Assembly: GCF_000756385.1 (NCBI RefSeq)
Contig: NZ_JNFC01000017.1
Location: forward strand, 1-62,805
Reading direction: 5' to 3'
Length of the DNA: 62,805 bases
Origin: Sphingopyxis sp. LC363
GTDB taxonomy: Bacteria > Pseudomonadota > Alphaproteobacteria > Sphingomonadales > Sphingomonadaceae
Under the pieces are notes generated by a model. That model was not told the DNA's origin, searched no databases, and saw only the letters and a program-made list of their open reading frames with translations. The translations under genes and the position numbers were made by a program. Positions 1 through 8,095 of the stretch are shown here, in pieces (position 1 is the stretch's first letter; every line of letters starts with the position of its first letter).

Positions 1-19
1 CCACTGGCCCCCGATGCAG

Positions 20-58
20 ACGGGGGGCGGAGCGGCCGAAAGGCCCCGCCCCCCGGAA
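20..58. terminator. GC-rich hairpin at the left edge
   Basis: A near-perfect inverted repeat (GGGGGGCGG ... CCGCCCCCC with an inner GGCC-GAAA-GGCC hairpin) is followed on the plus strand by a short T run at about 60-64, next to the stop codon of the Rrf2 gene. It would fit an intrinsic terminator for a plus-strand gene lying left of the window, or a shared terminator for convergent genes. The left-hand partner gene is not visible, so the assignment is tentative. Confidence 0.4.
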
Positions 59-64
59 GCTTTT

Positions 65-502
65 TCAGCCCTTCGAAATTTCCGGCACGCCGAACAACGC
101 CGTCAGATTCGCGCGCTTGGAAAGCAGGTCGGCGAGACTGTAGCCGTCGAGCACCGTCATGAACGCCGCGAGCGCCTCGGCGAGCGCGCCCGTCAATCCG
201 CATGCGGGGGCGATGATACAACTGCCGCAATCGACGAGGTCGAAGCCCTCCTCGGTATGGCGCACGACGGCACCGACATTGATCTCGGCCGCGGGTCTGG
301 CAAGCCGGATGCCCCCGAAACGCCCGCGCACGCTTTCGAGATAGCCCGCGTTCACCAGATCGTTGACCACCTTCATCAGATGGTTCTGCGAAATGCCATA
401 GGCGCGCGCGATCTCGGAGATCGGGCTCAGCCGCGCCTCATCCTGCGCCCCCACATAGAGGAGCACGCGCATCGCATAATCGGTGTAGCGCGTCAGGCGC
501 AT
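65..502 (-). CDS. nsrR: Rrf2 family transcriptional regulator, NsrR-like
   Basis: 145 residues, the usual Rrf2 length. The N-terminal winged helix-turn-helix begins MRLTRYTDYAMRVLLY, typical of NsrR, which senses nitric oxide through an Fe-S cluster and represses NO-detoxification genes. Three cysteines sit at the expected cluster position in DCGSCIIAPACGL, followed by the family-like stretch AALAAFMTVLDGYSLADLL-type helix. The start at 502 is preceded by GAAGG. The gene is divergent from two globin genes, the classical target type. Cys spacing (C-x2-C-x5-C) is tighter than in E. coli NsrR, so IscR/RirA-like sensing is not excluded. Family is certain; the NO role is inferred from motif and neighbours. 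Confidence 0.85.
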   Translation of the reverse strand: MRLTRYTDYAMRVLLYVGAQDEARLSPISEIARAYGISQNHLMKVVNDLVNAGYLESVRGRFGGIRLARPAAEINVGAVVRHTEEGFDLVDCGSCIIAPACGLTGALAEALAAFMTVLDGYSLADLLSKRANLTALFGVPEISKG

Positions 503-548
503 CGCAATCCTTCAAATCGGCTCCGATCACATAATATGTATTTTTGTT

Positions 549-576
549 GCATGTTTCAAATGTCCGGAATACATGC
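549..576. promoter_or_regulatory. Candidate operator between nsrR and globins
   Basis: The 101-bp divergent gap between the regulator start (502) and the globin start (604) holds a dyad GCATGT-N16-ACATGC with further AT-rich symmetry (TTTC / GGAAT), next to a second AT-rich stretch around 532-548. NsrR-type Rrf2 proteins bind AT-rich dyads overlapping promoters. Position and symmetry suggest an operator controlling both genes; the exact site is inference. Confidence 0.4.
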
Positions 577-603
577 GCATCAGATACATGATTGGAGCGA
601 GTC

Positions 604-999
604 GTGAACCACGACGATCAGATCGACGAAGCCGCGCTCGCGCGCCTGATTCCAGCCTTCTACGACCGCGTGCGCACCGACGCCGAGATCGGCCCGCTTT
701 TCAATGACGCGGTCCAAGACTGGCCCGCGCACCTCGAAAAGCTCGTCGCCTTCTGGTCGTCGGTGATGCTGGCGACGGGCCGCTACAAAGGCAACCCGGT
801 CGCCGAGCATCTGAAGCACAAGGCGCGCATCATCCCGGCGATGTTCGACCGTTGGCTCGCGATCTGGACCGCGACGACCGACGAGCTGATGCCGCACGCC
901 GCCGCCGCAGCCCTGCAAGCCAAGGCCGCGCGCATCGCCGAAAGCCTCCAGCTTGCGCTCTTCTTCCGCCTCGACGACCCCGGTCGCGGGGCAGCCTGA
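604..999 (+). CDS. Group 3 truncated hemoglobin
   Basis: 131 residues. The sequence resembles the group III truncated hemoglobin family (LIPAFYDRVRTDAEIGPLFN near the start; HLEKLVAFWSSVMLATGRYKGNP in the middle; a late FDRWLAIW helix). Such 2-on-2 globins bind O2 and NO and are linked to NO or low-oxygen responses. An in-frame TTG lies at 592, but GTG at 604 is preceded by GGAG at a 6-nt spacing, so 604 is preferred. It is followed after 36 nt by a second globin and is likely co-transcribed with it under the divergent Rrf2 regulator. Confidence 0.82.
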   Translation: MNHDDQIDEAALARLIPAFYDRVRTDAEIGPLFNDAVQDWPAHLEKLVAFWSSVMLATGRYKGNPVAEHLKHKARIIPAMFDRWLAIWTATTDELMPHAAAAALQAKAARIAESLQLALFFRLDDPGRGAA

Positions 1000-1035
1000 A
1001 GCCCTTCTCCCCTCTTCAACTAAAAGGAAAACCCT

Positions 1036-1485
1036 ATGCGCACCGCGTCCGCCCACGCCATGGCGATCGTCAAATCGACCGCCCCCGCGCTCGAAAAGCA
1101 CGGTCTTGCGATCACGACAGCCATGTACGCCCGGCTGTTCGAGAACGCGGAGATCGAAGCGATGTTCGACCGCGCCGCGCAGACGAGTGGCGAACAGCCG
1201 AAACGCCTCGCCGCGGCGATCCTCGCTTATGCGAAGAATATCGACAAGCTCCAGTACCTCGGTCCTGCGGTCTCGCGCATGGTGAGCCGCCATATCGAGA
1301 CCGGCGTCCGGCCCGAACATTATCCGCATGTCGCCAATGCCCTGCTGCCCGCGATCCGCGACGTGCTGGGCGAAGAGGCCGCGACCGACGAGGTGCTCGC
1401 GGCATGGGGCGAGGCCTATTGGATGCTCGCCGACCTGCTGATCGCCGCCGAGGCGCAAGCCTATGAGGATGCCGAGGCGGCGTAA
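1036..1485 (+). CDS. Single-domain globin (flavohemoglobin-type globin domain)
   Basis: 149 residues matching only the globin domain of flavohemoglobin (Hmp), with IVKSTAPALEKHGLAITTAMY at the N terminus and SRHIETGVRPEHYPHVANALL carrying the proximal-histidine region. No FAD or NAD(P) reductase domain follows, so an external reductase would be needed for NO dioxygenation. It lies 36 nt after the truncated hemoglobin with AAAGGAAAA upstream of ATG 1036, suggesting one transcript. Function in NO detoxification is inferred from the family and the NsrR-like neighbour. Confidence 0.85.
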   Translation: MRTASAHAMAIVKSTAPALEKHGLAITTAMYARLFENAEIEAMFDRAAQTSGEQPKRLAAAILAYAKNIDKLQYLGPAVSRMVSRHIETGVRPEHYPHVANALLPAIRDVLGEEAATDEVLAAWGEAYWMLADLLIAAEAQAYEDAEAA

Positions 1486-1525
1486 AATGTGCTGCTTTCG
1501 GCCGGAATACGAAATTCTTTCCATC

Positions 1526-1651
1526 GTTATCCCGGTGAAGGGTATCCGTAGGCACGTGACCCCGGACACGATCTCGCCGGTGCGATAAACCGTTAGGGTG
1601 AGATCGTGTTTCAGAATCACGTGCCCTCTGAACACCCTTCGCCGGGATGAC
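1526..1651. repeat. Palindromic repeat element, ~126 bp
   Basis: Two arms of 53 and 55 nt (1526-1578 and 1597-1651) are inverted copies with about ten differences and two small indels. Shared blocks include ATCCCGG-GAAGGGT, GGCACGTGA and ACACGATCTC. The whole unit folds into one long hairpin with an ~18-nt loop. It lies in the gap after the globin gene and has no coding signal. It resembles the small palindromic or MITE-like intergenic repeats of sphingomonads; other genomic copies cannot be checked here. Confidence 0.75.
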
Positions 1652-1687
1652 GGAACTGAAACGGCAACTCACCACCCCAAAGCCGAC

Positions 1688-1726
1688 AAAAAAGCCCGCC
1701 GGACCCGAAGCTCCGGCGGGCTTTTT
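1688..1726. terminator. Bidirectional intrinsic terminator
   Basis: AAAAAAGCCCGCCGG, a 10-nt loop, then CCGGCGGGCTTTTT: a perfect GC-rich stem with an A run on the left and a T run on the right. It lies between the plus-strand globin gene and the minus-strand grxD gene, so it can end both transcripts. Confidence 0.92.
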
Positions 1727-1745
1727 GTTCTCCAGAAACGCCCCG

Positions 1746-2078
1746 TTATTCGGCGCGCGTGGGAATCCCGTCCATCAGCGTGTGCAGTTCGCCAGCTTCC
1801 CACATTTCCATCATGATGTCGCTGCCGCCGACGAACTCGCCCTTCACATAGAGTTGTGGGATCGTCGGCCAGTCCGAAAATTCCTTGATGCCCTGGCGGA
1901 CCTCCATGTCCTGCAGCACGTCGACGGTTTCATATTCGACGCCGAGCCGGTCGAGCATAGCGATCGCGCGCGAGGAAAAACCGCACTGGGGAAAGAGCGG
2001 CGTGCCCTTCATGAAGAGCAGCACGGGGTTGTCGGCGACCAGCTTCGTAATGCGGTCGTGGGTGGTGGGGTCGGTCAT
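1746..2078 (-). CDS. grxD: Monothiol glutaredoxin Grx4 family
   Basis: 110 residues. The CGFS active site is present ([10 protein letters not shown]) with the GSH-binding [18 protein letters not shown] segment characteristic of Grx4/GrxD. These proteins carry a bridging [2Fe-2S] cluster, deliver clusters and pair with BolA proteins. ATG 2078 gives the standard MTDP start; a longer frame to 2120 is unsupported. bolA lies 49 nt upstream on the same strand, a common gene pair that supports a Grx-BolA Fe-S or iron-signalling complex. Confidence 0.95.
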   Translation of the reverse strand: MTDPTTHDRITKLVADNPVLLFMKGTPLFPQCGFSSRAIAMLDRLGVEYETVDVLQDMEVRQGIKEFSDWPTIPQLYVKGEFVGGSDIMMEMWEAGELHTLMDGIPTRAE

Positions 2079-2127
2079 TGTCGGTCTCCGGTCGGGCGCG
2101 CCATCGCGCCCGCAAATCATCTGGCCC

Positions 2128-2361
2128 CTATGAAGGGACGGCGGTGGTCAATTGCAAGGCGTGAAGTTCGCCGCCCATGCGCCCGCCGAGCGCGGCATAG
2201 ACCGCCTTGTGCTGCGCGACCCGGCTCAACCCGCGAAATTCCTCGCTGACCACATGCGCGGCATAATGGTCGCCGTCGCCGGCGAGGTCGGTGATCGTCA
2301 CCTCGGCGTCCGGAAACGCCGCCGCGATCATCGTCCGCAAATCATCCTGGCGCATCGCCAT
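2128..2361 (-). CDS. bolA: BolA family protein
   Basis: 77 residues, typical BolA/IbaG size. The family features are seen: an early [20 protein letters not shown] helix-strand, the [12 protein letters not shown] segment with a histidine used in cluster co-ligation, and [13 protein letters not shown]. It partners monothiol glutaredoxins in [2Fe-2S] complexes, consistent with grxD directly downstream. Two in-frame ATGs (2361 and 2355) are possible starts; 2361 is given. It forms an apparent minus-strand operon with the zeta-subunit gene and grxD. Confidence 0.93.
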   Translation of the reverse strand: MAMRQDDLRTMIAAAFPDAEVTITDLAGDGDHYAAHVVSEEFRGLSRVAQHKAVYAALGGRMGGELHALQLTTAVPS

Positions 2362-2374
2362 CCCGCAGTCGTCC

Positions 2375-2701
2375 TCAATTCTGGCTGTCGATGAACTGGC
2401 GCCGCGCCTCGGCGGTTTTCTGGTTCAGCGCTTCGCGAATCTCGGCATCGCTGATCTCGATGCTCGCCGCGGTCAGGTCGCCCGCGAGCTTGCGGATCAC
2501 ATCCTCGTCGCCCGCTTCCTCGAAATCGGCCTGCACCACCGCCTTGGCATAGGCGTCGGTTTCCTCGGGCGTCAGCCCCATGCGCTCGGCCGCCCATTCG
2601 CCGAGCAGGCGGTTGCGCCGCGCGGTGATCCGGAACTGCACCTCCTGGTCGCGTGCGAATTTCGTTTCGAAAGCCCGTTCCCGATCGTCGAATGCGCTCA
2701 T
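2375..2701 (-). CDS. F1-ATPase inhibitor zeta subunit (DUF1476)
   Basis: 108 residues beginning MSAFDDRERAFETKFARDQE, the hallmark of the alphaproteobacterial zeta subunit. Its N-terminal helix inserts into F1-ATPase and blocks ATP hydrolysis. The rest is the four-helix DUF1476 fold (RRNRLLGEWAAERMGL; AGDEDVIRKL). ATG 2701 has GAGGACAAG just upstream and gives the family-standard start, so the frame to 2734 is not used. It is first in the minus-strand cluster with bolA and grxD and is divergent from the CHAT gene. Confidence 0.95.
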   Translation of the reverse strand: MSAFDDRERAFETKFARDQEVQFRITARRNRLLGEWAAERMGLTPEETDAYAKAVVQADFEEAGDEDVIRKLAGDLTAASIEISDAEIREALNQKTAEARRQFIDSQN

Positions 2702-2910
2702 CTTGTCCTCGTGCGAATGAATCTCCCTTTGCAAATAGGTCGGCCACCCCGGCGGCGCAAGCGGCCTGTGCGGCAGATCACTTCCCTTTCGCTTACGAAG
2801 GGTTTAGGGTTTGGTCCCAAGGGAATGGGTCGTACCGCAGCAATGAAGACTGCGCCTTGCCGGCATCGCGTCGGCACGGCGCCTTCGCGCTTGTGTTTGG
2901 GGGATTGGTA

Positions 2911-5900
2911 ATGGCCGCTCGACGTTCGCATTTCGCGCCGGTTCTGGCTGCGCTGGCCTTGACCGCGCCGGGAACCGCGCGGGCACAGGAAGGCGATCCG
3001 ACGCTCCGCGACAGTTTTTCGATCGGCGAACAGGGCGGCTCGCTGTGCGAAGTGCAGGCCACCGTCCAGGACCGCGTGATCGAGGGCATGTTCGACCGCG
3101 CCTGGACGATCATCTGCCGCGATGCCAGCCAGCCCGTCGGCACGGTGCGCGTGCTGCGCGCCGGCGCCGATAAGGCGCGCACGCGGATCGAACGCGCCCG
3201 TGCGGGCACGATCGTCTGCGCCGCCGATGGCGCGTGCAAGGTCGCGAACAGCGACGTCGCCTGGACGACGCGGGTCGAAACCGACGGCGACACAAGCTAT
3301 AGCGTCGAAGGCTTCGCCGCCTATGACGACGCACTCAGGATCGCGCTCGAATCGGTGCGCCAGCGCCGGGTCGCACCCGGCGTGATCAAGGTTGCGACGA
3401 TCTCGGTCGGCGACAATGACGGCTTCGCGCGCACGCTCGCGGGGACGATCGACATCGACAAGGCGCTCGCTGAGGGATATCGCCGCAACCATAGCGGCGA
3501 CTATGCCGAGGCCGCCGAATTTTTCGAGGCACTGTCGCGCCGGGCGGAGGGCGAGCAGGCAGCGGCCGGCATCGACCCTACCGAATTCACGCTGAACCGC
3601 GCGCTGCAACGCTCGAACCTTGGCGAATTCGCCGAAGCCGAGCGCCTGTTCACCGAGGTCGAGGCGATCCCGACCGGCGACCCGGTTCAGCTCCGCCTCC
3701 GCCGAAATTTCCGCGCGATCAACGCGCTCAACCAGCGCGATTATGATCGCGCAGCGACGCTGCTCCAGGCGCCAATCGCGCCGCTGACCACCGGCGTGAC
3801 GGTCGCGGGCGATGCGGTAACGCTGACTCCGGAAATCGTCGCCGGCGTCAACAGCGGCGACAATGCCCGCGTCATCCGTCAGGCGAACGATCGCGAGCGG
3901 CTGACCCCGATCGAGCGCGCGCAGATCATCGACGCGCAGGCGGTCCATTTGCTCGGCACCGTCGAACGGCTCCGCGGCAATGCCGCGGCGGCGAAGACCG
4001 CGCAACTGAAGGGACTCGGTGACGCGCTTGCCGTGCGTCAGGGCCGCGTGACCTCGATCATCCGGCTGCGTTCGCAAATGCTCGGCGAGCTCGCCTTGGC
4101 CGAGGAAGCGATCGGCGACATCGGCAGCGCCGACGCGCGTTTCACCCAATCGGTCGATCTGCTCGCGGTCGAATATCCCGAAACCACCGCGCTCGCCTCG
4201 GCGCGTGCGCGCTATGCCGCCTTCCTCACCCGCCACGCGCAGGACGACAAGGCGATAGGAATCTATCGCGAGGTCGTCACCGCGCTTGCGAGTTCGCAGC
4301 GTTCGACCGCGGGCATGGCGAATGTCATGGCGCCCTATTACCGGCTGCTGGCGAACCGCGCGGAGACCGATCCGGCCGTGGTCGGCGAATTCTTCGTCGC
4401 CAGCCAGCTCCAGATCCGCCCCGGCGTCGCCGATACGCAGGCGGTGCTGGCACGCGAATTGTCGAGCGGCAGCGACGACGGCGCGCGGCTTTTCCGCCAG
4501 GCGACGACGCTGAACCGCGACATCGAGCGCGCACGGATCGAGGACGCCCGCCTCGCTCAGCTTCCCGAAACGCCCGAAGTGGGTGCGCTGCGCGCCGACA
4601 TCAGGACGCAGCTCGACAATCTGGCGTTCCAGCAGTCCGAAACCCTCGTCCAGCTGGCGGCGTTTCCGCAATATCGCGTCGTCGCGTCGGGCAAGCTCGA
4701 CCTCGCCGAATTGCAACAGGTGCTGCGGCCGGACGAAGCCTATCTGAAGATGCTCGTCGTCGGCGAGGGCGTTTATGCGATGCTGATCGAACCGGGCGGC
4801 GCGCAGCTCTGGAAATCGGCCATCGGCGCGTCGGATCTCGAAGGGGCGGTCGACACGATCCGATCGACCATCTCGATCGTCGAAAATGGCCGCCGCGTCA
4901 CTTATCCTTTCGATGCGGCGACCTCGTACAAGCTTTACGGCCAGCTCTTCGGTCCCGTCGCTGCAAAGCTGCCGGCGGTACCGCACCTGATCTTCGAACC
5001 CGACGGCGCGATGCTGCGGCTGCCGATCAATCTGCTCATCACCGCCGACACCGGGCTCGCCGATTATGAACGACGGTTGCTCGACCCCGACGCCGACCCG
5101 TTCGACATGCGCCAGATCGCTTGGCTCGGCCGCACGAGCCGCCCGAGCACGGCGGTATCGACGCTCGGTTTCCGCAACGCGCGGCAAGCGCCGCCGTCGA
5201 AGGCGAGCCGTCAATATTTCGGGCTCGGCGAGAATCTGCCCGTCGAGGGCCGCTTGCCTTCGCTCGGCACCCGCGGCGCGGCGGGCGGCAGCGTCGACGC
5301 CGGCTGCCTGTGGGACGCCGCGCAATGGGGCCGCCCGATCTCGGCCGACGAACTGGTCACCGCGCGCGACGCCGTGGGCCGCGCCGCCGGAACCCTGCTC
5401 ACGGGAGGCGCCTTCACCGACACGGCGGTCAAGAACCGCGCCGACCTCGCCGACTATCGCATCATCCATTTCGCGACGCACGGCCTTGTCACCGCGCCGC
5501 GCCCCGCTTGCCCCGCGCGCCCGGCGCTGGTCACCTCGTTCGACGGCGCCGATTCGGACGGCCTCCTCACCTTCCAGGAAATCTTCGACCTCCGGATCGA
5601 CGCCGACCTCGTCATTCTGTCGGCCTGCGATACCGCCGGCGCGGCGAGCGTCGCGGCGACGCGCGAGACGGGGCTTTCGGGCGGCGGCAACGCGCTCGAC
5701 GGTCTGGTGCGCAGCTTCATCGGCGCCGGCGGCCGCTCGGTGATCGCCAGCCATTGGCCCGCGCCCGACGATTTCGACGCGACCAAGCGGCTGATTGGCG
5801 GCCTGTTCGCGGCCGACGAGGGAACCAGCGTCGCCGATGCGCTGTGGTCGACGCAGATGCAGCTGATGGATGACCAGCAGACCTCGCACCCTTATTATTG

Positions 5901-6000
5901 GGCCGGCTTCGCGATCATCGGCGACGGCAGCCAGGCGCTGCTCCACAATGGCACGACCGCCGCCCGACAGGGGGAGAGCGCCGTCCGCGCCGCCCGCTGA
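2911..6000 (+). CDS. Periplasmic TPR-CHAT domain protein (caspase-like protease fold)
   Basis: 1029 residues from ATG 2911, chosen because it opens a clear signal peptide (MAARRSHFAPVLAALALT ... TARAQ). After a ~150-residue N-terminal region comes a helical TPR-like section (about 190-560), a coiled segment, and a C-terminal CHAT domain (about 660-1029). The predicted catalytic dyad is visible: His857 in HFATHGLV and Cys906 in LVILSACDTAGA. CHAT domains are clan CD (caspase/separase-like) peptidases. Export is unusual compared with cytosolic TPR-CHAT effectors of CRISPR systems, but CHAT proteins next to CHASE2 and filamentous-hemagglutinin genes are known in cyanobacteria. It is followed 4 nt later by the CHASE2 cyclase. 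The substrate is unknown; the exported TpsA or another envelope protein is an inference. Confidence 0.88.
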   Translation: MAARRSHFAPVLAALALTAPGTARAQEGDPTLRDSFSIGEQGGSLCEVQATVQDRVIEGMFDRAWTIICRDASQPVGTVRVLRAGADKARTRIERARAGTIVCAADGACKVANSDVAWTTRVETDGDTSYSVEGFAAYDDALRIALESVRQRRVAPGVIKVATISVGDNDGFARTLAGTIDIDKALAEGYRRNHSGDYAEAAEFFEALSRRAEGEQAAAGIDPTEFTLNRALQRSNLGEFAEAERLFTEVEAIPTGDPVQLRLRRNFRAINALNQRDYDRAATLLQAPIAPLTTGVTVAGDAVTLTPEIVAGVNSGDNARVIRQANDRERLTPIERAQIIDAQAVHLLGTVERLRGNAAAAKTAQLKGLGDALAVRQGRVTSIIRLRSQMLGELALAEEAIGDIGSADARFTQSVDLLAVEYPETTALASARARYAAFLTRHAQDDKAIGIYREVVTALASSQRSTAGMANVMAPYYRLLANRAETDPAVVGEFFVASQLQIRPGVADTQAVLARELSSGSDDGARLFRQATTLNRDIERARIEDARLAQLPETPEVGALRADIRTQLDNLAFQQSETLVQLAAFPQYRVVASGKLDLAELQQVLRPDEAYLKMLVVGEGVYAMLIEPGGAQLWKSAIGASDLEGAVDTIRSTISIVENGRRVTYPFDAATSYKLYGQLFGPVAAKLPAVPHLIFEPDGAMLRLPINLLITADTGLADYERRLLDPDADPFDMRQIAWLGRTSRPSTAVSTLGFRNARQAPPSKASRQYFGLGENLPVEGRLPSLGTRGAAGGSVDAGCLWDAAQWGRPISADELVTARDAVGRAAGTLLTGGAFTDTAVKNRADLADYRIIHFATHGLVTAPRPACPARPALVTSFDGADSDGLLTFQEIFDLRIDADLVILSACDTAGAASVAATRETGLSGGGNALDGLVRSFIGAGGRSVIASHWPAPDDFDATKRLIGGLFAADEGTSVADALWSTQMQLMDDQQTSHPYYWAGFAIIGDGSQALLHNGTTAARQGESAVRAAR

Positions 6001-6004
6001 TCCG

Positions 6005-8095
6005 ATGAACGCGCCCGAAACCATCATCCTCCCCGCGGACCCGTCTGCGCCGGACGGCCAGCGCACCGCGGTGCCGCTCGGCAAGCGCGTGCGCCGGCTG
6101 GTCATGCAGCTCGGCCCGTCGCGGATGGCGGCGACGATCGTCTTCCTGCTCGCCGCGATCCTGATCGCGCGCTTCAGCTGGCAGATGCCGCTGATCAACG
6201 CTGCCGAACGCGCGCTCTATGACGCGCGCGCGACGCTGATGGCGCCCAAGGTCGAACAGGACAGTCGCATCACCCTCGTCACCTATAATGACGAGACCCT
6301 GTTCAACACCGGCATTCGCTCGCCGCTCGACCGCACCCTGCTCGCGAACGCGCTCGGCAATCTCGACCTGATGGGCGCGAAAGCGATCGGCATCGATATC
6401 GCCTTCGATTCGCCGCGCCCCGACGACGATGTGTTGAAGGCGCAGCTCCGTTCGATGCGGACGCCGACATGGCTCGCCTATGCCGAACAGGCGAGCAATC
6501 CGAACACCATCTTCTATGAGCAGCAGAAGTTCCTCGAAGCCTTCATCGCCGACGTCACGACCACGAAGACCCGGCCGACGAGCGTCCTGTTCCGCACCGA
6601 CGGCGATGATGTGATCCGCGAATGGCCGCACCGGCCGGCGAATCTGCCGCCGTTGATGGCGAACGCACTGGCCCCGGTCGATCCCGCCTATGCCGATTTT
6701 CAGGGCGGCATCCGCTTTCTCGTTCCCGCGCGCGCCGCCGCGGGTCAGGAGGAACCCGTTTTCGCCAACATCCCGATCGACACCTTCGCGATGCCGATGG
6801 ATGCCGACATGCGCGCCGGTTTCGCCGAGCTGGTGAAGGACCGCTATGTGCTGATCGGCGGCGACATCATCGACAATGACCAGTTCAACACGCCCTTGAG
6901 CCGCTTTCCCGATGCAATCACCGGCCAGCATGAAACGATGATCGGGCTCGAAGTGCACGCGCATATGCTCGCGCAGCAGCTCGATGGCGCTTGGCCGCGC
7001 CCGATCCCGGTCCCGGCGCTCTGGGCGCTAGCGGTCCTGATCGTCATCGCGGGAGGGCTCACCAGCCTGATCGACCTGCGCGCGCGCTGGGTCGCGCTCG
7101 CCTTCCTCGGACAGATGGCCTTCTTCGTCGCCTTCCCGTTCTGGCTGCACGCGCGCGGCATCGACACGACGACGCTGCCGACCTTCGGCTGGGCGGTCGG
7201 CTGGCTATTCGGCTATGCCGCGGTAGGCACAGCGGCGCGTACGATCGGATCGCGCCAGCGCGCTTTCGCCCAGTCGGCGCTCGGCAAATATCTGCCCGCC
7301 GACGTCGCGGCGCAGATCTTGCGTGACCCCGACCAGCTTTCGCTGCACGGCGAGCGGCGCAACATCTTCTGCGTCTTCACAGACCTCGAAGGCTTCACCA
7401 AGCTCAGTCATGCGGTGACGCCGGAAACAGTCGCACGCTTGCTCAACGAATATCTCGACCGCCTCTCCGACATCGTGCTCGACCATGGGGGAACGATCGA
7501 CAAGTTCGTCGGCGACGCCGTCGTCGCCTTCTGGGGCGCGCCGCTCAGCCGTCCCGACGACGGCGAGCGCGCGGCCGCCGCGGCGCTCGCGATGTTCGAA
7601 GCGGGCGAGAAATTCCGCACCGATCTGGCCGCCGACGACGTGCCCCCCATCGGCATGACGCGCGTCGGCCTGCACGTCGGCGACGCGATCGTCGGCAATT
7701 TCGGCGGCGAGGGGCGCATTCAATATACCGCGCTCGGCGACAGCATGAACACCGCCTCGCGGCTCGAAGCGGCGAACAAGAGCCTGAAGACCGGCGTGCT
7801 GATCTCGGCCGAAGCCGCCGCGCGCTCGGGCCGCGACGACCTCGTCCCGATGGGCCGCGTCACGCTGCGCGGGCGGGCGCAGCCGGTCGACGTGCTCACC
7901 CCGCGCCCCGATCTTGTCCCGGAACGGCGCGCGCAGATCGCCGCGCTTGTCGCCGCGCACGCGGCGGGCGATAAAAACACCCATGTGACCACCGCCACAG
8001 CATTGGCCGCGGAATTCGCCCAGGACGCATCCATCCTGTTCCTGATCGAACGCCTGAACGAGACCGAAAATGGAGAAAGCTATGTCCTTTCCTGA
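6005..8095 (+). CDS. CHASE2 sensor - class III adenylate/guanylate cyclase
   Basis: 696 residues. A cytosolic N terminus and TM1 (about 40-60) precede an extracytoplasmic CHASE2 domain (about 65-335, with RALYDARATLMAPK and GAKAIGIDIAFDSPRPDD), three further membrane segments (about 335-410) and a cytosolic cyclase domain (about 445-640). Both metal aspartates are present (FTDLEGFT and KFVGDAVVAFW), as are the transition-state Asn and Arg (GDSMNTASRLE). The base-selecting position is Thr (QYTALGD) rather than Asp, the class IIIb pattern associated with bicarbonate-responsive cyclases. It would make cAMP (or possibly cGMP) in response to a periplasmic signal. The next gene overlaps its 3' end. 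Confidence 0.93.
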   Translation: MNAPETIILPADPSAPDGQRTAVPLGKRVRRLVMQLGPSRMAATIVFLLAAILIARFSWQMPLINAAERALYDARATLMAPKVEQDSRITLVTYNDETLFNTGIRSPLDRTLLANALGNLDLMGAKAIGIDIAFDSPRPDDDVLKAQLRSMRTPTWLAYAEQASNPNTIFYEQQKFLEAFIADVTTTKTRPTSVLFRTDGDDVIREWPHRPANLPPLMANALAPVDPAYADFQGGIRFLVPARAAAGQEEPVFANIPIDTFAMPMDADMRAGFAELVKDRYVLIGGDIIDNDQFNTPLSRFPDAITGQHETMIGLEVHAHMLAQQLDGAWPRPIPVPALWALAVLIVIAGGLTSLIDLRARWVALAFLGQMAFFVAFPFWLHARGIDTTTLPTFGWAVGWLFGYAAVGTAARTIGSRQRAFAQSALGKYLPADVAAQILRDPDQLSLHGERRNIFCVFTDLEGFTKLSHAVTPETVARLLNEYLDRLSDIVLDHGGTIDKFVGDAVVAFWGAPLSRPDDGERAAAAALAMFEAGEKFRTDLAADDVPPIGMTRVGLHVGDAIVGNFGGEGRIQYTALGDSMNTASRLEAANKSLKTGVLISAEAAARSGRDDLVPMGRVTLRGRAQPVDVLTPRPDLVPERRAQIAALVAAHAAGDKNTHVTTATALAAEFAQDASILFLIERLNETENGESYVLS

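Noticed and set aside
2911..6000. CHAT protein as a CRISPR-associated TPR-CHAT effector
   Set aside because: It has a signal peptide and no cas or gRAMP gene nearby; the context is two-partner secretion.
2698..6198. 1166-codon open frame antisense to the CHAT gene
   Set aside because: High-GC shadow: residue composition is Arg/Asp/Gly-rich with no domains, while the sense frame has a signal peptide and CHAT catalytic motifs.
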